In this document: positions 1 through 10,839 of the stretch, piece after piece
How the letters are laid out: every line of letters starts with the position of its first letter
How positions within the stretch are numbered: position 1 is the stretch's first letter
Origin: Letharia columbiana
Taxonomy: Eukaryota; Ascomycota; Lecanoromycetes; Lecanorales; Parmeliaceae
Reading direction: 5' to 3'
NCBI RefSeq assembly: GCF_014066305.1
Contig: NW_023501037.1
Span: forward strand, 992,501-1,056,500
DNA: 64,000 nucleotides
The notes under the pieces: generated by a model
What the model saw: the letters and a program-made list of their open reading frames with translations, nothing else
What the model was told of the DNA's origin: nothing
Databases searched by the model: none
Program-made: the position numbers and the translations under genes

Positions 1-2
1 CA

Positions 3-749
3 GAACATGACCCTGACATCGAGCACATGCCATTCTTCGCCATCTCGCATCGATTCTTCGACTCTTTAAGAAGCACATACTACGACCGCATAATGACTTA
101 CGACCCTTTTGCCAAATTTATGCTACGATATCAGCACTACCTTTACTACCCCATACTTTTATTTGGAAGATTCAATTTATACCGCTTGAGCTGGGAGTAC
201 CTGATCATGGGCCAAGGGCCAAAGAAAGGCCCCGCATGGTGGCATCGTTGGCTTGAAATTGCCGGCCAGGTCTTCTTCTGGTATTGGTTTGGCTACAAAG
301 TGGTCTACCAATCAATTCCCACCGCTGCTGGTAGATTCGCCTTTGTCATGGTCAGCCACATGATCACGGCTCCGCTTCATGTACAAATCACACTCAGCCA
401 TTTCGCCATGAGCACTGCAGACCTTGGGATCAACGAGTCCTTCCCACAAAAGATGCTCCGAACCACCATGGATGTTGATTGCCCAGAGTGGCTTGACTTC
501 TTCCACGGGGGTCTGCAGTTTCAGGCTATCCATCATCTGTTCCCTCGGATGCCACGGCATAACCTACGACGGACGCAGAAGCTGGTCCAGGAGTTTTGTA
601 GAGAAGTTGAGATTCCATACGCCTTATATGGCTTTGTGGACGGTAATAAGGAGGTCATTGGTCGATTGGCAGATGTTGGACGCCAAGCCGCCATTCTGGC
701 GCAATGCCAGAAGACACTTGCAGAGAAAGGGGATTATGGCCACCACTGA
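3..749 (+). CDS. Front-end desaturase, probably sphingolipid delta-8 type (5' truncated)
   Basis: The reading frame is open from base 3, so the gene enters from the left edge and the N-terminal cytochrome b5 domain and first histidine boxes are missing. What remains is the C-terminal part of a membrane fatty-acid desaturase: hydrophobic segments around the WYWFGYKVVY and FVMVSHMITAPLHVQ regions, then the third histidine box in the form QAIHHLFP, with Q replacing the first H. That box is diagnostic of front-end desaturases. The conserved HGGLQFQ..HHLFPRMPRHNLR block fits fungal delta-8 sphingolipid desaturases, which introduce a double bond into the long-chain base of glucosylceramides in the ER. 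No stop or frameshift is seen. Substrate assignment is inference from family; a delta-6 type front-end desaturase is the alternative. Confidence 0.85.
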   Translation, partial: EHDPDIEHMPFFAISHRFFDSLRSTYYDRIMTYDPFAKFMLRYQHYLYYPILLFGRFNLYRLSWEYLIMGQGPKKGPAWWHRWLEIAGQVFFWYWFGYKVVYQSIPTAAGRFAFVMVSHMITAPLHVQITLSHFAMSTADLGINESFPQKMLRTTMDVDCPEWLDFFHGGLQFQAIHHLFPRMPRHNLRRTQKLVQEFCREVEIPYALYGFVDGNKEVIGRLADVGRQAAILAQCQKTLAEKGDYGHH

Positions 750-1033
750 TTGACGTATATATCATGAAGTATCACCATATAGACACTATTGCTCAAGCTT
801 TTCTACGTCACCTATTTCATTAAAGAATGCATCTCGCTCACTCCTTGGGTTTGAAGATTTCATGCTGCCCAGTGTTTGAATTTAAAGGGCCTAATAATGC
901 CTCACCGAGGATGCTTCCTCATAATTTCGTCTCCTTGATTATCGTTACAAAGTCATATCGTCAACACAATGATAATCGCCTAGCAGTCCGGCACGTCGAG
1001 CCCCAACAGAACACAGCAGAGTCGCCTCCCAGC

Positions 1034-2011
1034 CTACTTCTTCTCCTCCTCCTCATCCAACGACACGCACAGCGCCGCAATCATGGTCAAATCCACCATC
1101 GGCGCCACAGTCACAAAGTACTAAACCCGAACCCCCATGAGCCCATCTCCCCTTTACCATTCATCTCAAGGGAAAGAAAGGGGGGGGGAAAAAAGCTTAC
1201 GGTGTCTTTGTCGGCGAAGATCTCCCGCATGTTGAAGATGCTGCGCGAGATGTGCGCGACGGGTTCGCCGCCGAAGGTGACGCTCGCGGAGCGGTCGTAC
1301 CAGGTCCCGCGGACGTCGAGCTCGACGTGTCGGCCGTCGGACTCGTTCTTGAAGGCGACGGTTGACTCGTTGGCGAGGACTGTGGCGGTCAGAGGGGAAG
1401 AGTGGGGAAGAGTGGGAAGGGAAGGGAAGGGAAGGGAAGGGAAGGGAAGGGAAGGGAAGGGGAATGAGGGTATGGTGCTTCGAGGATGAAGGCCCCCCGT
1501 AACGGAAACAAGACGAGGTGTAAGACAGACACACAGCGCAGTCAATCACTAACCCGTAAACTTCTTCGTGATCACAAACAACTCATGCCCCTTGGGGCTT
1601 TCCGCATGGAACGTCTTGTGGATGGTGAAATGCTTGTTCTTCAGGGCGAAAATCTCATGGCCCTGGATATCCGTGAAGGCTGTTGATGTTCGTCACCCGT
1701 GATCAGCGCCCCAACCCCACCACACATCACGCCCTTTCCTTTCCTTTCCTTTCCTTTCCTTGGCCTTTCCTTTCCACACCGACCCGTGGCATCAACACCG
1801 AAGGGACAGGAAAGCACTGACCCTTCTTATCGCTCAGCGACAACAGCTTCCCCTTGCACTTGCAGACCTCGACGCCACCGACCGTCTTGACGGTGAAATC
1901 CTCCCCGCTGAGCGAGAAGGCTTTTTCCTTCATGTGCAGCGTCACCGGCTCCGGGTGGCACTGCGAGAGGCTCGGGCCCAGGGCGGGGTTGAAGGCTGTG
2001 AGGGGCGCCAT
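1034..2011 (-). CDS. LURP-one-related (tubby-like C2) protein, four exons
   Basis: Four exons (2011-1822, 1679-1554, 1379-1201, 1120-1034) join in phase to 193 residues, all with GT-AG introns. The protein starts MAPLTAFNPALGP and has the LOR fold pattern: an N-terminal strand segment with ..VTLHMKEKAFSLSGEDFTVK.., the block TDIQGHEIFALKNKHFTIHK, a middle strand repeat and a C-terminal hydrophobic helix (MVDLTMIAALCVSLDEEEEKK) that would be buried in the tubby-like barrel. LURP-one-related proteins are widespread in plants and fungi; their biochemical role is not settled, and membrane or lipid tethering is proposed from the tubby similarity. Two introns contain pentanucleotide microsatellites (see separate entry). 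The model is intact. Confidence in the family is high; the function is unknown. Confidence 0.85.
1412..1461. repeat. (GGGAA)n microsatellite inside an intron
   Basis: About ten near-perfect GGGAA units lie in the 174-nt intron between exons 2 and 3 of the LURP-one-related gene. On the coding strand the unit reads TTCCC, so it looks like an expanded polypyrimidine tract, although it lies at the acceptor half of the intron rather than directly before the AG. Confidence 0.9.
1735..1775. repeat. (TTTCC)n microsatellite inside the neighbouring intron
   Basis: Tandem TTTCC units, interrupted once by GG, lie in the first intron of the same gene. The purine strand here is the coding strand, the opposite polarity to the microsatellite in the other intron, so the two tracts are inverted relative to each other. 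Confidence 0.85.
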
Positions 2012-3197
2012 GGTTGAGGGGGCGGTTTTATCTCTACAGATTACGGGGGGTTGGTTCTCCGAGGGAAAGTTGGTTTGAACTTCGCCGAGGGATTCGCACG
2101 CTAGGGTCGAAAGGGGTCAAGGCGCTGTCGTGTAAACCTGCCGTGCGTAATCTGCATGCGGGTGGATTGTTTCTTCCGGTACGGAAGTGTGCCGGCCCGC
2201 CCCTCGCCGCCCTCCATTTCCTGACTGTCAACTGAACTCTTATACTTCTTCCCTATCAATGATATCCTCGTTATACACCACCATTGACTTAATCTGGCAC
2301 GGTCCTAACACTTGGCCCCTTTCCCACCCCACCAAAGCATGAGTTTGCCGTTCCAAGTCCCCTCAAGGGTGAGCTACCCCCTCATCATCTATCCATCACG
2401 GATCCTTATTTCTCTCGTACATGAAACATGCGAAATACCAAGACATCAAAACCATTTCCTGGTTCAGTCTTGTTGGGAAAGAGTTCACTGCATTGTGACT
2501 ATCGAGCTGCAAGCTAATATCTACCACGCCATCTCATCCAGTCGAGAGAAGACTCCGCCGAAATCAATCGAGAGTCACTCGGGACTACTCACGACCACTC
2601 AAGAGAGCACGAAAGCAGCATCAACACTCCCAAGATTCCCGAACATTCTGGCAGGCCCAATGTATATCCATGCTTTTCATTTCAATGCACATTTCCAAGC
2701 CCATTAAATGGTTGACCTGGATTGTGAGATACGTTCTACTCCGAGATACTGGGAAGCCTGTTGCGTATGGGTTGTAGTTGAACCCATCCGGAGCGCTAAG
2801 CGGAGTACACAAGATGTGTCCTTCGTAGCTATTGACAGTGTTGCTTATACAACTATTCATTTTGACCGCGGAGTGATGTCGAGGGTATTCAAATTTAGAG
2901 GGACGCCCTGAATCAAAGTACGACTCCCTACATGCCCCCTGGAATTCTCGCATTGGATTAGCGGATCTATATTGCTTAAAGGCTATGTGGAAACTTGGTC
3001 GGCCTTTCGGTAGTTATTTTTGTCAGATATCTTGTGGGTCCACGCCGTTTCCTACGTCATTCACATGATCTAGGTCGGGTCTGCTGTAAAATATCACGAA
3101 GCTACAGGTCCCGCAACACATGATCTTCCGGTAATCATTTATGCTCCTCATAAGGGCCTCTTGCGCCGGTGCCGTTCTAAGGGGCGACCTCGATGGC
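2012..3197. other. Intergenic stretch, nothing recognised
   Basis: Open frames here (the longest about 130 codons on the plus strand from 2312) show no recognisable domain, no signal peptide and no codon pattern that separates them from noise. The stretch lies between the start of the LURP-one-related gene and the 3' end of the SNF2 gene. Confidence 0.5.
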
Positions 3198-6100
3198 TTA
3201 TAGCCTTGAATCCATGTCTGGTTCACACTCGATACTGCTTCTGTGCGTATGTACGGCGCCTGGCACACGAGAACAGGTGGTGCTGGTTTTATAGTTATCG
3301 CCGTTCTCGTCATTAAGCAAATCTGCAGTCATTCTATGAGCGATTGCAAGTCCTGTTCGTTCGTCAGTAACCTCTCCACAATGAAGACTTTTCTTTCGCA
3401 CCTCCAAGCTATCTACCGTATTGGCCTCAATGGCCGTCGTTGCATAAGGGGTAGAAAGCTTCGCAAGCCAAAGCTTGCGCCTTTGCCGAGCCTTGACTGA
3501 CTGGACGAACAATTAGCGAAGGAACAGATAGGCCGCTATTATCGAAATACCCCTTCGATCGAGTCTTTCACGATATAGCGCAGGATGACCACATCTTTAT
3601 CTTGATCAAGTCTATCGACACGTGCAGCAGCCTGAGCCTCGACCATAGGGTTCCACTGAGGTTCCACAAGGTGCACATGCGTTGCAGCCGTTAAGTTCAG
3701 ACTATGATGCATTGTTAGCTTCAAACTTGGCGCACTGTTCGGTTTTCACGAAGCTACTAACCCCACGGAGCCGCTTCCAAAAGAAAGTAGCATGATCCTC
3801 AGATCCGACTCTGATTGGAATCTTTCTATGGCTCTTCTTCTCTGGTCAAGACCCAAGCTGCCATCGATACGTGCGGATGCCATGTTGCGACTTGATAAGG
3901 CGCATGCCAGAGAATCCAAAGTCCTGGTCCAGAACGAGAAAACGAGACTGAGCATAGATAAGCAAAACACTGGATCCGAATCGATACCATTATCTTACCT
4001 TTTGATGGGTTTTGCATCAGGGTGTCGCCTTTGCTCAAGCTGGACAAGATTATTGACCACGCTGTCAATCTTCGAGGACCATCCCGGTCTTGATACTGTG
4101 GATGCATTGAGATCTATGTCGCCGCCATCATCATCACCAGGAACATCAGTGACGCCAACGCCCGTCCAGGGTTTGGGGGTACTTGTATCCCAGCAAACAC
4201 GGCTTTGTAACGAGAATGAGCCAGTGTTTAGGCATAGAGTGCTGCTTTCTTCCGCAGCACATTCTGGGCAGTATCTTGATTCGCCGCTCTCAGCTAAGCT
4301 TGAGTTGTGTATCAGATCACCGGGCAAAAGCTCTAAGCATTTGTTGCAGACGGTGTTGCTGGACACAGGTACTCGTGCATCTGCAGGTTCTGGCCTGGAG
4401 CCTCGCTCATGTAGTCCATGGCTGCAAACCTGCCTCATTTGAAGTATGCAGGATAACAAGTTGTGGGCGGGCGTTGTCTTCTCAACGCTGGCAACGATGT
4501 TTCGTGCCCTGGTGCGGATTGAGTCATACTGCTGCCGTTCGGTGTGAGAAAGAGTAACAGCCACTTCAACGTCGGATCGGACATGTTTCATCTCAGAATT
4601 CCTAGATCTTCTCAGAGCCACAGTCCCCACGAGGAGCCGAAGGTTTTCTATTGCGTAGTCTTCCTTGGTTTCTAAGGGGTCCAAGACCCAGCGACGTGCG
4701 TTCTGGCGATTCTCGACGGGATGAAATCTTAAGAACTCAGTAAGCGTGAATAGATCGTTAAGATCATTGTGGACAGGTGTCCCCGTAAGACACCATCTTC
4801 GTTCTGTCTGAAGATTTATGATGGCCTGAAATGCATTTGTACGGTTTCGTATATGGTGAGCTTTTATAGGAAGAAGTGATCAGTATTATATTGAGGAGAG
4901 TAACAAAAATCTCATATTGTACCTTCATCTAGGACGATACGAAACCAGAATGTAGCTTGCAGATTCCTCGATCTATTTGCGTCAGACAAGACTGTTTCGT
5001 AGCTCGTGAGAACCACATCGTAGTTCGCGAGGCTTCCATGATCAATGGTGGTTCGTTGCCCATGATATACATAAACTTCGAGATGGGAAGAAGTATGTCT
5101 GAAGGCGTTAGCTCGACACTTAGCTCTGGCGGTGATCACCTAAACCTTTCGATCTCCAGCTCCCAGCTATATAAAGCTAGAGGATCACGTTAGCACATTG
5201 CAGGACAAGGTAGAGTGGAAGGGCTGCAGGGTCCAGTACTTGACTTTGGTGCAATGATAAGTGTTGGCGCTGGGGCCGCTTCGCCTCTCTCCACTTGAAC
5301 AGAGCCTTGTTTCCGGCCTTGTCCAGAAGAGCGCGCAACGTCTAGAGTATGCATCATAAGTGCAATGAGTGTGAGTGATTTACCCTGGGCATCGGGAGTC
5401 AGTATTTGACAGACCTTGGGGTAGTACATTGACCATTGGAAGGAGGTTCAGACCATTCCCATTTCATCTGCAAGGATACCGCCACGACATTCCCCTGGCT
5501 TTATGGATCGCTTCTCCTGTGTGATTGTATGGGTGAACCTGTCGTTTTTAAGCTGAAAGAAATCTGAACGTGCACTTCTAGTGTCCCCACCCATTTCTGT
5601 TGTTGACATTGTATGGCTTCCACAGTGACAAGGTATTCTGGTGTTCATCTTCTCGAGTGAGCATGAATTCTAGGGCACTCAGTTGATGGCTTTTCGAGCT
5701 TCGAGTTAGCCGTTGCTTTTAGTGTGGGGCGTTGTTTCTATAGATCATACTTCCGAAGAATCGTAAAGATCCGGGCGTCTTGTTTCACATGAGAGGCCTG
5801 CAGCGCGGGGTTGAAAGACTCCATTATTGCTTCGATTTTGGCTGTGAAGTCGGCCTTAGGATCGTTCCGTGCCCTATTGAGCAAAGGTGTCTCTGGATTG
5901 TTATCCCAGGAGAGGAAATGAGGGTTTCGGTATCCTGTCCCATGATCAAGAAAGCCTGGCTCTTGTAGATACATGCCAGCGTTCGACAACGCCGAACCGA
6001 CATTGTTGTAGTATTCATCAGGCCCATAGATCTGGATCTGAAGAGGACGAATGGATGCTGCCTTCTTTCCCTGCCGACCGGAGCTATCTTGGTCTTCCTC

Positions 6101-6714
6101 GCGATCCAAAAAAAGCTCAAATGTGATAGTCGGCGCAATATCTTTCAGTGAATTCAGTGCCGCAGCCGTCTTGTTGTCGAGTACTCCAATCTCTTCCAAG
6201 GGATGTAGTATTACTGTAGTCGAGTTGTGTCTGAATCGCAGTCTGAGCGCGACGTGATTCTCCAGTGCTGAGCTCAGAATGTCATGACTCTGCCCACTTC
6301 TTTGCAACGATTTCATCCTGCCGTCGAGGAGCTGGGTTATCTAGTCAGTCACAGTTTGAAATTGAAGCGCTTATTGGACCTCACCATCCCAAAACATATC
6401 CCTCTCCTACTGGGCCATTGTTCTCCAACATTTCCTGACACACTGCCTGACTGGCCAAATGCTGGGCTTGTAGTTTTCCGTGGAGATGAAGATGCACTCA
6501 GTGCGCTGCACACCTCGCTTAAGGCTGTAGAGGTGGATTCTACTGTAACGCTGGTTATGTCCTGATCCGAGTCGTCGTCGTCGCTTGCGTCATTGAGGAT
6601 TGAGTGAACGCTGAGACGCGAAACGGCTCTCCTTTTAGCACGAGCAACTCCGGATGGGTTGGTCACAGTGGGGATATTGTCCCAAGGCCTCTTGTGGTGC
6701 GACATCTTTAGCAT
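3198..6714 (-). CDS. SNF2-family DNA-dependent ATPase, RAD5/HLTF-like with degenerate RING, multi-exon
   Basis: Read on the minus strand. A charged N-terminus has acidic serine-rich text (DASDDDDSDQD). A HIRAN-like middle follows, spliced FGM|ITQLLDGRM, containing LRFRHNSTTVILHPLEEIGVL. The helicase core comes next: GGILADEMGM|GKSLTLIALM (Walker A, split by an intron), NYDVVLTSYETVLSD, and a DEAH box formed across an intron (LDEA|HHIRNRTNAFQAI). Then come LTGTPVHNDLNDLFTL, a C-x2-C..C-x2-C RING-like segment, DGSLGLDQRRRAIERFQ and motif VI. Family role: chromatin or post-replication-repair translocase. The first ATG in frame is near 6714, but the frame is open to about 6835, so an upstream exon is possible. 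Two joins (around 5130-5230 and 3540) do not splice cleanly by eye, so a frameshift is possible. Motif VI reads RVDRLDQ instead of the usual RxHRxGQ. Confidence 0.7.
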
Positions 6715-7043
6715 TTGGGTATCCTTAGGACGTTTGATGGAGATGATGTCCTCTTGGAGAGAGCAGGTATACCTTCCAAAAGCACATTCAGAGCCTCGAG
6801 ACCGTTTCCGCCGAGGCACTTCATCAGGCTGATCTGACTCTATTCCATTGGTTGGCCATCATGCAGCTTCGGAAGAGCCGAGGGAAGGCTGAGGACTGCG
6901 CTTACCATTTCGTAGGATCAGGCTGCGAGGCTGTCACGGGTGTCCCCTCTGATGCCTTCACAAAGAGCAACATTGCTACCGTACACTTATAGGGGGTCGT
7001 CTTGTCCATCGCAGACATAGCTATCATCATCGTTGTTGACGCG
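6715..7043. promoter_or_regulatory. Shared divergent promoter region between the SNF2 gene and the NLR gene
   Basis: The SNF2-like gene and the NACHT gene point away from each other with only about 200-330 bp between their starts, so this stretch must hold both 5' regions. No individual motif is claimed. Confidence 0.4.
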
Positions 7044-7385
7044 ATGCCTCTGTCTCCGACTCCGCCTGCTTTCTCTCGTAGCTTGGAAGCCTTCAAGTGC
7101 CAGCTCTCTTTACGAGACATCGAGGCCTTTGGATTGACCAGTTTCCAGGAACTCAGGAATGCCATTGATAGTATCCAAAATGAACAAGCACATCGACGCG
7201 GTTATCGCAATCTGAATAAGATCAGGCCGTTTTTGGAATTCTTACAGCAGTATGCGCGAGTCATTGAACAATTTGTTAGCGCGAAACCCGACTTTCTAGC
7301 TTTCATCTGGGTCAGTAAGATAGGTATCATACCTTATACCTCAAATAAATCCACTCTGCTGGAAGCATCCGCTAATTCCATAAAG

Positions 7386-7409
7386 GGCCCCGTAAAATTG
7401 TGCCTTCAG
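7386..7409 (+). other. 24-nt microexon of the NLR gene
   Basis: Eight codons (GPVKLCLQ) are flanked by a clean acceptor (..aaag) and donor (gtaata), phase 0 on both sides. Joining exon 1 directly to exon 3 would also stay in frame, so this exon can be skipped without a frameshift. The peptide matches the tryptophan-glycine-proline-(I/V)-K core that I know from this N-terminal family. Confidence 0.75.
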
Positions 7410-10400
7410 GTAATAATTTGCAATAGCAACATCCTCTTACCTCAACTCGTCTGGGCTTTCTACGACTAATACGCATTATCCAGGTTGCTTCACGACTGTC
7501 GGATGCATTCGACTCCCTACTCGAAGCCTATGCGAGAATCGGAGAATCCTTGCCAGTCTTCGCAGCTGTTGACACTCTATTCTCTGCTCGTGGAGGACAC
7601 TACGTACAGCAGATTCTGGCCAATGTCTACGAGGACATCTTGAAGTTTCATAGTAGGGCCGTTATTTTCTTCAAGCAGAGAAGTAGGTATCAGGTTTTTC
7701 ATCTCAGATACATACTGATGGTTATATAGCATGGACAATAGCATTTAAAACGGCCTTTCGGTCGTTTAGCGATTTGTATGGAGATGTGGTCAAGAATCTT
7801 CAAGGGTCCAAGGAGCTTCTTATTCAGACAGCAAGTGTTTGGCATTTTCGAGAAGCCCAGGATGCCAGACTGCGCATTTCGCAAGAATTTGAGGCCCAGA
7901 ATTACAGGGACGATCAACATCGGAAATCATTCGTAGTAGATTGGCTTTCACACGTTTCCTGTCAGAACCGACACGAAGAGCTTCGGCAAGCACAACGCTT
8001 ATACTCAGCATCTACCCGCTGGGTATTCGATACAACACAGCTATCTGAGTGGTCCTGGGGGAGTGAGATGAGCAGTCCTGTCCTTTGGATTTCTGGTATT
8101 CCTGGAGCAGGTAGGGTCCATAGCGTCAGTGCCTTAATTGAAAGCCTCGACTGCTAATGGCGTACATCAGGTAAAACATTCATATTCAGTTCTATTGTCG
8201 AAGACATCAATGAAAGGCTTTCAGAGTCCGAAGTCATCTACTTCTATTGTAGATACGATGATCCTCTCAAGAGATCTTTCAACGGTATTGTCCGCTGTCT
8301 GATTGCACAATTACTGGCTCTGAACCCAACCTGCTCGCAATACCTATACGATGAGATTATCGGTAGAGTCAATCGTCACCCAGATTCTGCAAACGATTTA
8401 TGCACGGAGATGCTCCAAAAAATTGCTCTGCACCACGAGCAGTTGTTCATTGGGATTGATGGCTTAGATGAATGTCAAGAGCCAGAGAGACGGCAAACCT
8501 TGCTGATGATCCACAACATTCTCAAAGCCTCAAAGACTAAAAGGAACATACGCGTATTTTTGACCAGTCGCAAGGAGCAGGATATTGGCATTTCGCTACG
8601 CTCTGCAAGCCGACTCGATATCAGACCCTATCATCTGGACAAGGACATCAAGGACTACGTCCGAGTGCGGGCACTAGACTTGAGCAAGAAGTTTTCAATT
8701 GCCCTGGAGCGTCAGAGAACCATTATAGCGGACATAGCAAGACGATCGCAGGGTTTGTGGGCCATAACCCTACATATCGTCAACAGCTGATTCAAGACCA
8801 CTCAGGTATGTTTCTTCTAGCTCGGCTAATCATGGACAATCTCATCGATCAGGATTGCCGCCAAGATCTAGAGGAGGAGTTGAGTGACGGGGTTTTACCT
8901 AACGGAATAGGGCAGGCGTGAGCGTTATGACTCAGATAATGAAATGCATTGCGCTAAAACTTCTAGGTATACACGCATCTTGGATCGAATGCAGAAAAGG
9001 AACCAACCAACAAGGAGATGGCAACGTGCTAAGTTTGGCTTAGATGTACTCGTCATGGCCACGCGACCGTTAACAATTCACGAAGTACAAGGTGCTTTCT
9101 CAATTTGCCTAGAGAATGGAAGCATCGATTTCGAAAATCGGAGATCAGTAGCACCCCTAGATGAGCTTCTAGGGCCTATCGTCGAAGTCCATCTAGATGG
9201 TTCGATCAACTTTATCCACCCAACGGCCAGGGAGTAAGCATTACTCTCTCTTAACCTTGAGCAGTAAAATAATTCTGTCTAGTTACTTGCTCCAGCACCA
9301 TAGCGGCTACTTCGTCAATCCTAGCGCTGCTAATTTGAGGTTGGCACTCCTGTGTGCTTCGTATCTTACACTTCCGTGCTTCAGTCCGTATCTGGACCTA
9401 TCCGACGTTGGAGTTTCAGTCCACAAAGGAGACTACGCTTTTCAGGAGTACGCAGCCTTGAACTGGATTCACCATATCAAATGTTTGACCGACTATGGCG
9501 AACTAGCGACCAATGTTGATATGTCAAGCCTAAAGACAGCAGTCGTCATTTTGTTTCAGCGACATTTCGCACAATTTGCCATTGGTAATTCAGATTCAAG
9601 CACCCAGGATCTCGATTTCAACATGCACAGTATCTCAGCAGCATTGGACGACTGTCAAAAGTCATACGACATGGTAGACAACATCTGTGTTAACGAAACC
9701 GATTCAGGTAAAGTAATGGCACTGAGTGCGCTAGAATGCCGCTAATCAATGGTCTTGCCTCTTGTAGCATTGACCCCATATATCTTACGAGGGGTCTTCG
9801 AGGTTAGAGGCATCTTGGAAAAGCTATCGCCGCAGGTGTTTAAACATTCGCCCTTACTAGCCGAAGCGTACGGCAGATCTCTCTACAAATGTCCCATAAA
9901 AAAATGCTCTCGATTTCAGCGAGGCTTCGCCAGTCGCAATCTACGAGACGAACATCTGCAATCTCACGAACGAGCACACAAATGCACCGTTGAAGGCTGT
10001 GAATATTTGGTGATCGGTTTCCCAACACGTGCTGATCTCACCAGGCATAAGCAGCTTTGCCATTGCGAGCTGAATGAAGAGTTTATGTTTCCAAGCGTGA
10101 AGCGAGCTTCGTTAAGCCAGGCTCTTGAAAATGCCATTGATCGAGACGATGCATCAGCTGTCCGGGACCTCTGCGCTGAGATGTCAGTGTATCCGACTAA
10201 TGAGACTGGGTTCCTCTTCAGAGCGGTCAAGCAGAAAAGCTTTGGTGCGGCCTTGGTATTGTTGGAGCTTTTGGGATCGGACCAAATTCACCATAAGGCG
10301 AAAAATGAGCGGACAGTACTGCACGAGGCAGTGGAGACCACCCATGTGGACTTACTAAAGAAGATTCTCAGCACAGATGTCGACGTCGACGCAGAGGATT

Positions 10401-10839
10401 CTCGGGGGCGAACTCCGCTCCTGATAGCCCTAGAACATGGAAATTTTGACGCTGTGAGATTACTATGGAGCCCTTCTGATAAGAAGTGGACCGGTCATTG
10501 GGAGGAGGCGGCATGGAGGAAGGGATTCGTAGAGGCCTCTTCTGGTGGGCACGACGATATCGTGCAAGGGATATTGAGCACCACCAGCACCCTTGTGGGG
10601 CACTTGGCAAGCAGGCCCCCCAACCTCTCGGCGACGATCTCTCGAGCGTTGAGCAGAGCTGCTTCAAACAATCATGAAACAACTGTCAAGACAATCCTGC
10701 ACATGGGACGCGCGATGGATCTCGAAAAGAATTACTCAAAACGCCTCAAGGAAGCATCACGCAATGGTATGGAGGGGATCAAGCAGCTTGAACAACCAGA
10801 GGTGAATGGGAAAGGGAAGACCAAGGGGAATGCCCTTGC

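Noticed and set aside
827..1489. 220-codon plus-strand open frame
   Set aside because: It lies antisense to the LURP-one-related exons and its C-terminus is only the GGGAA microsatellite translated.
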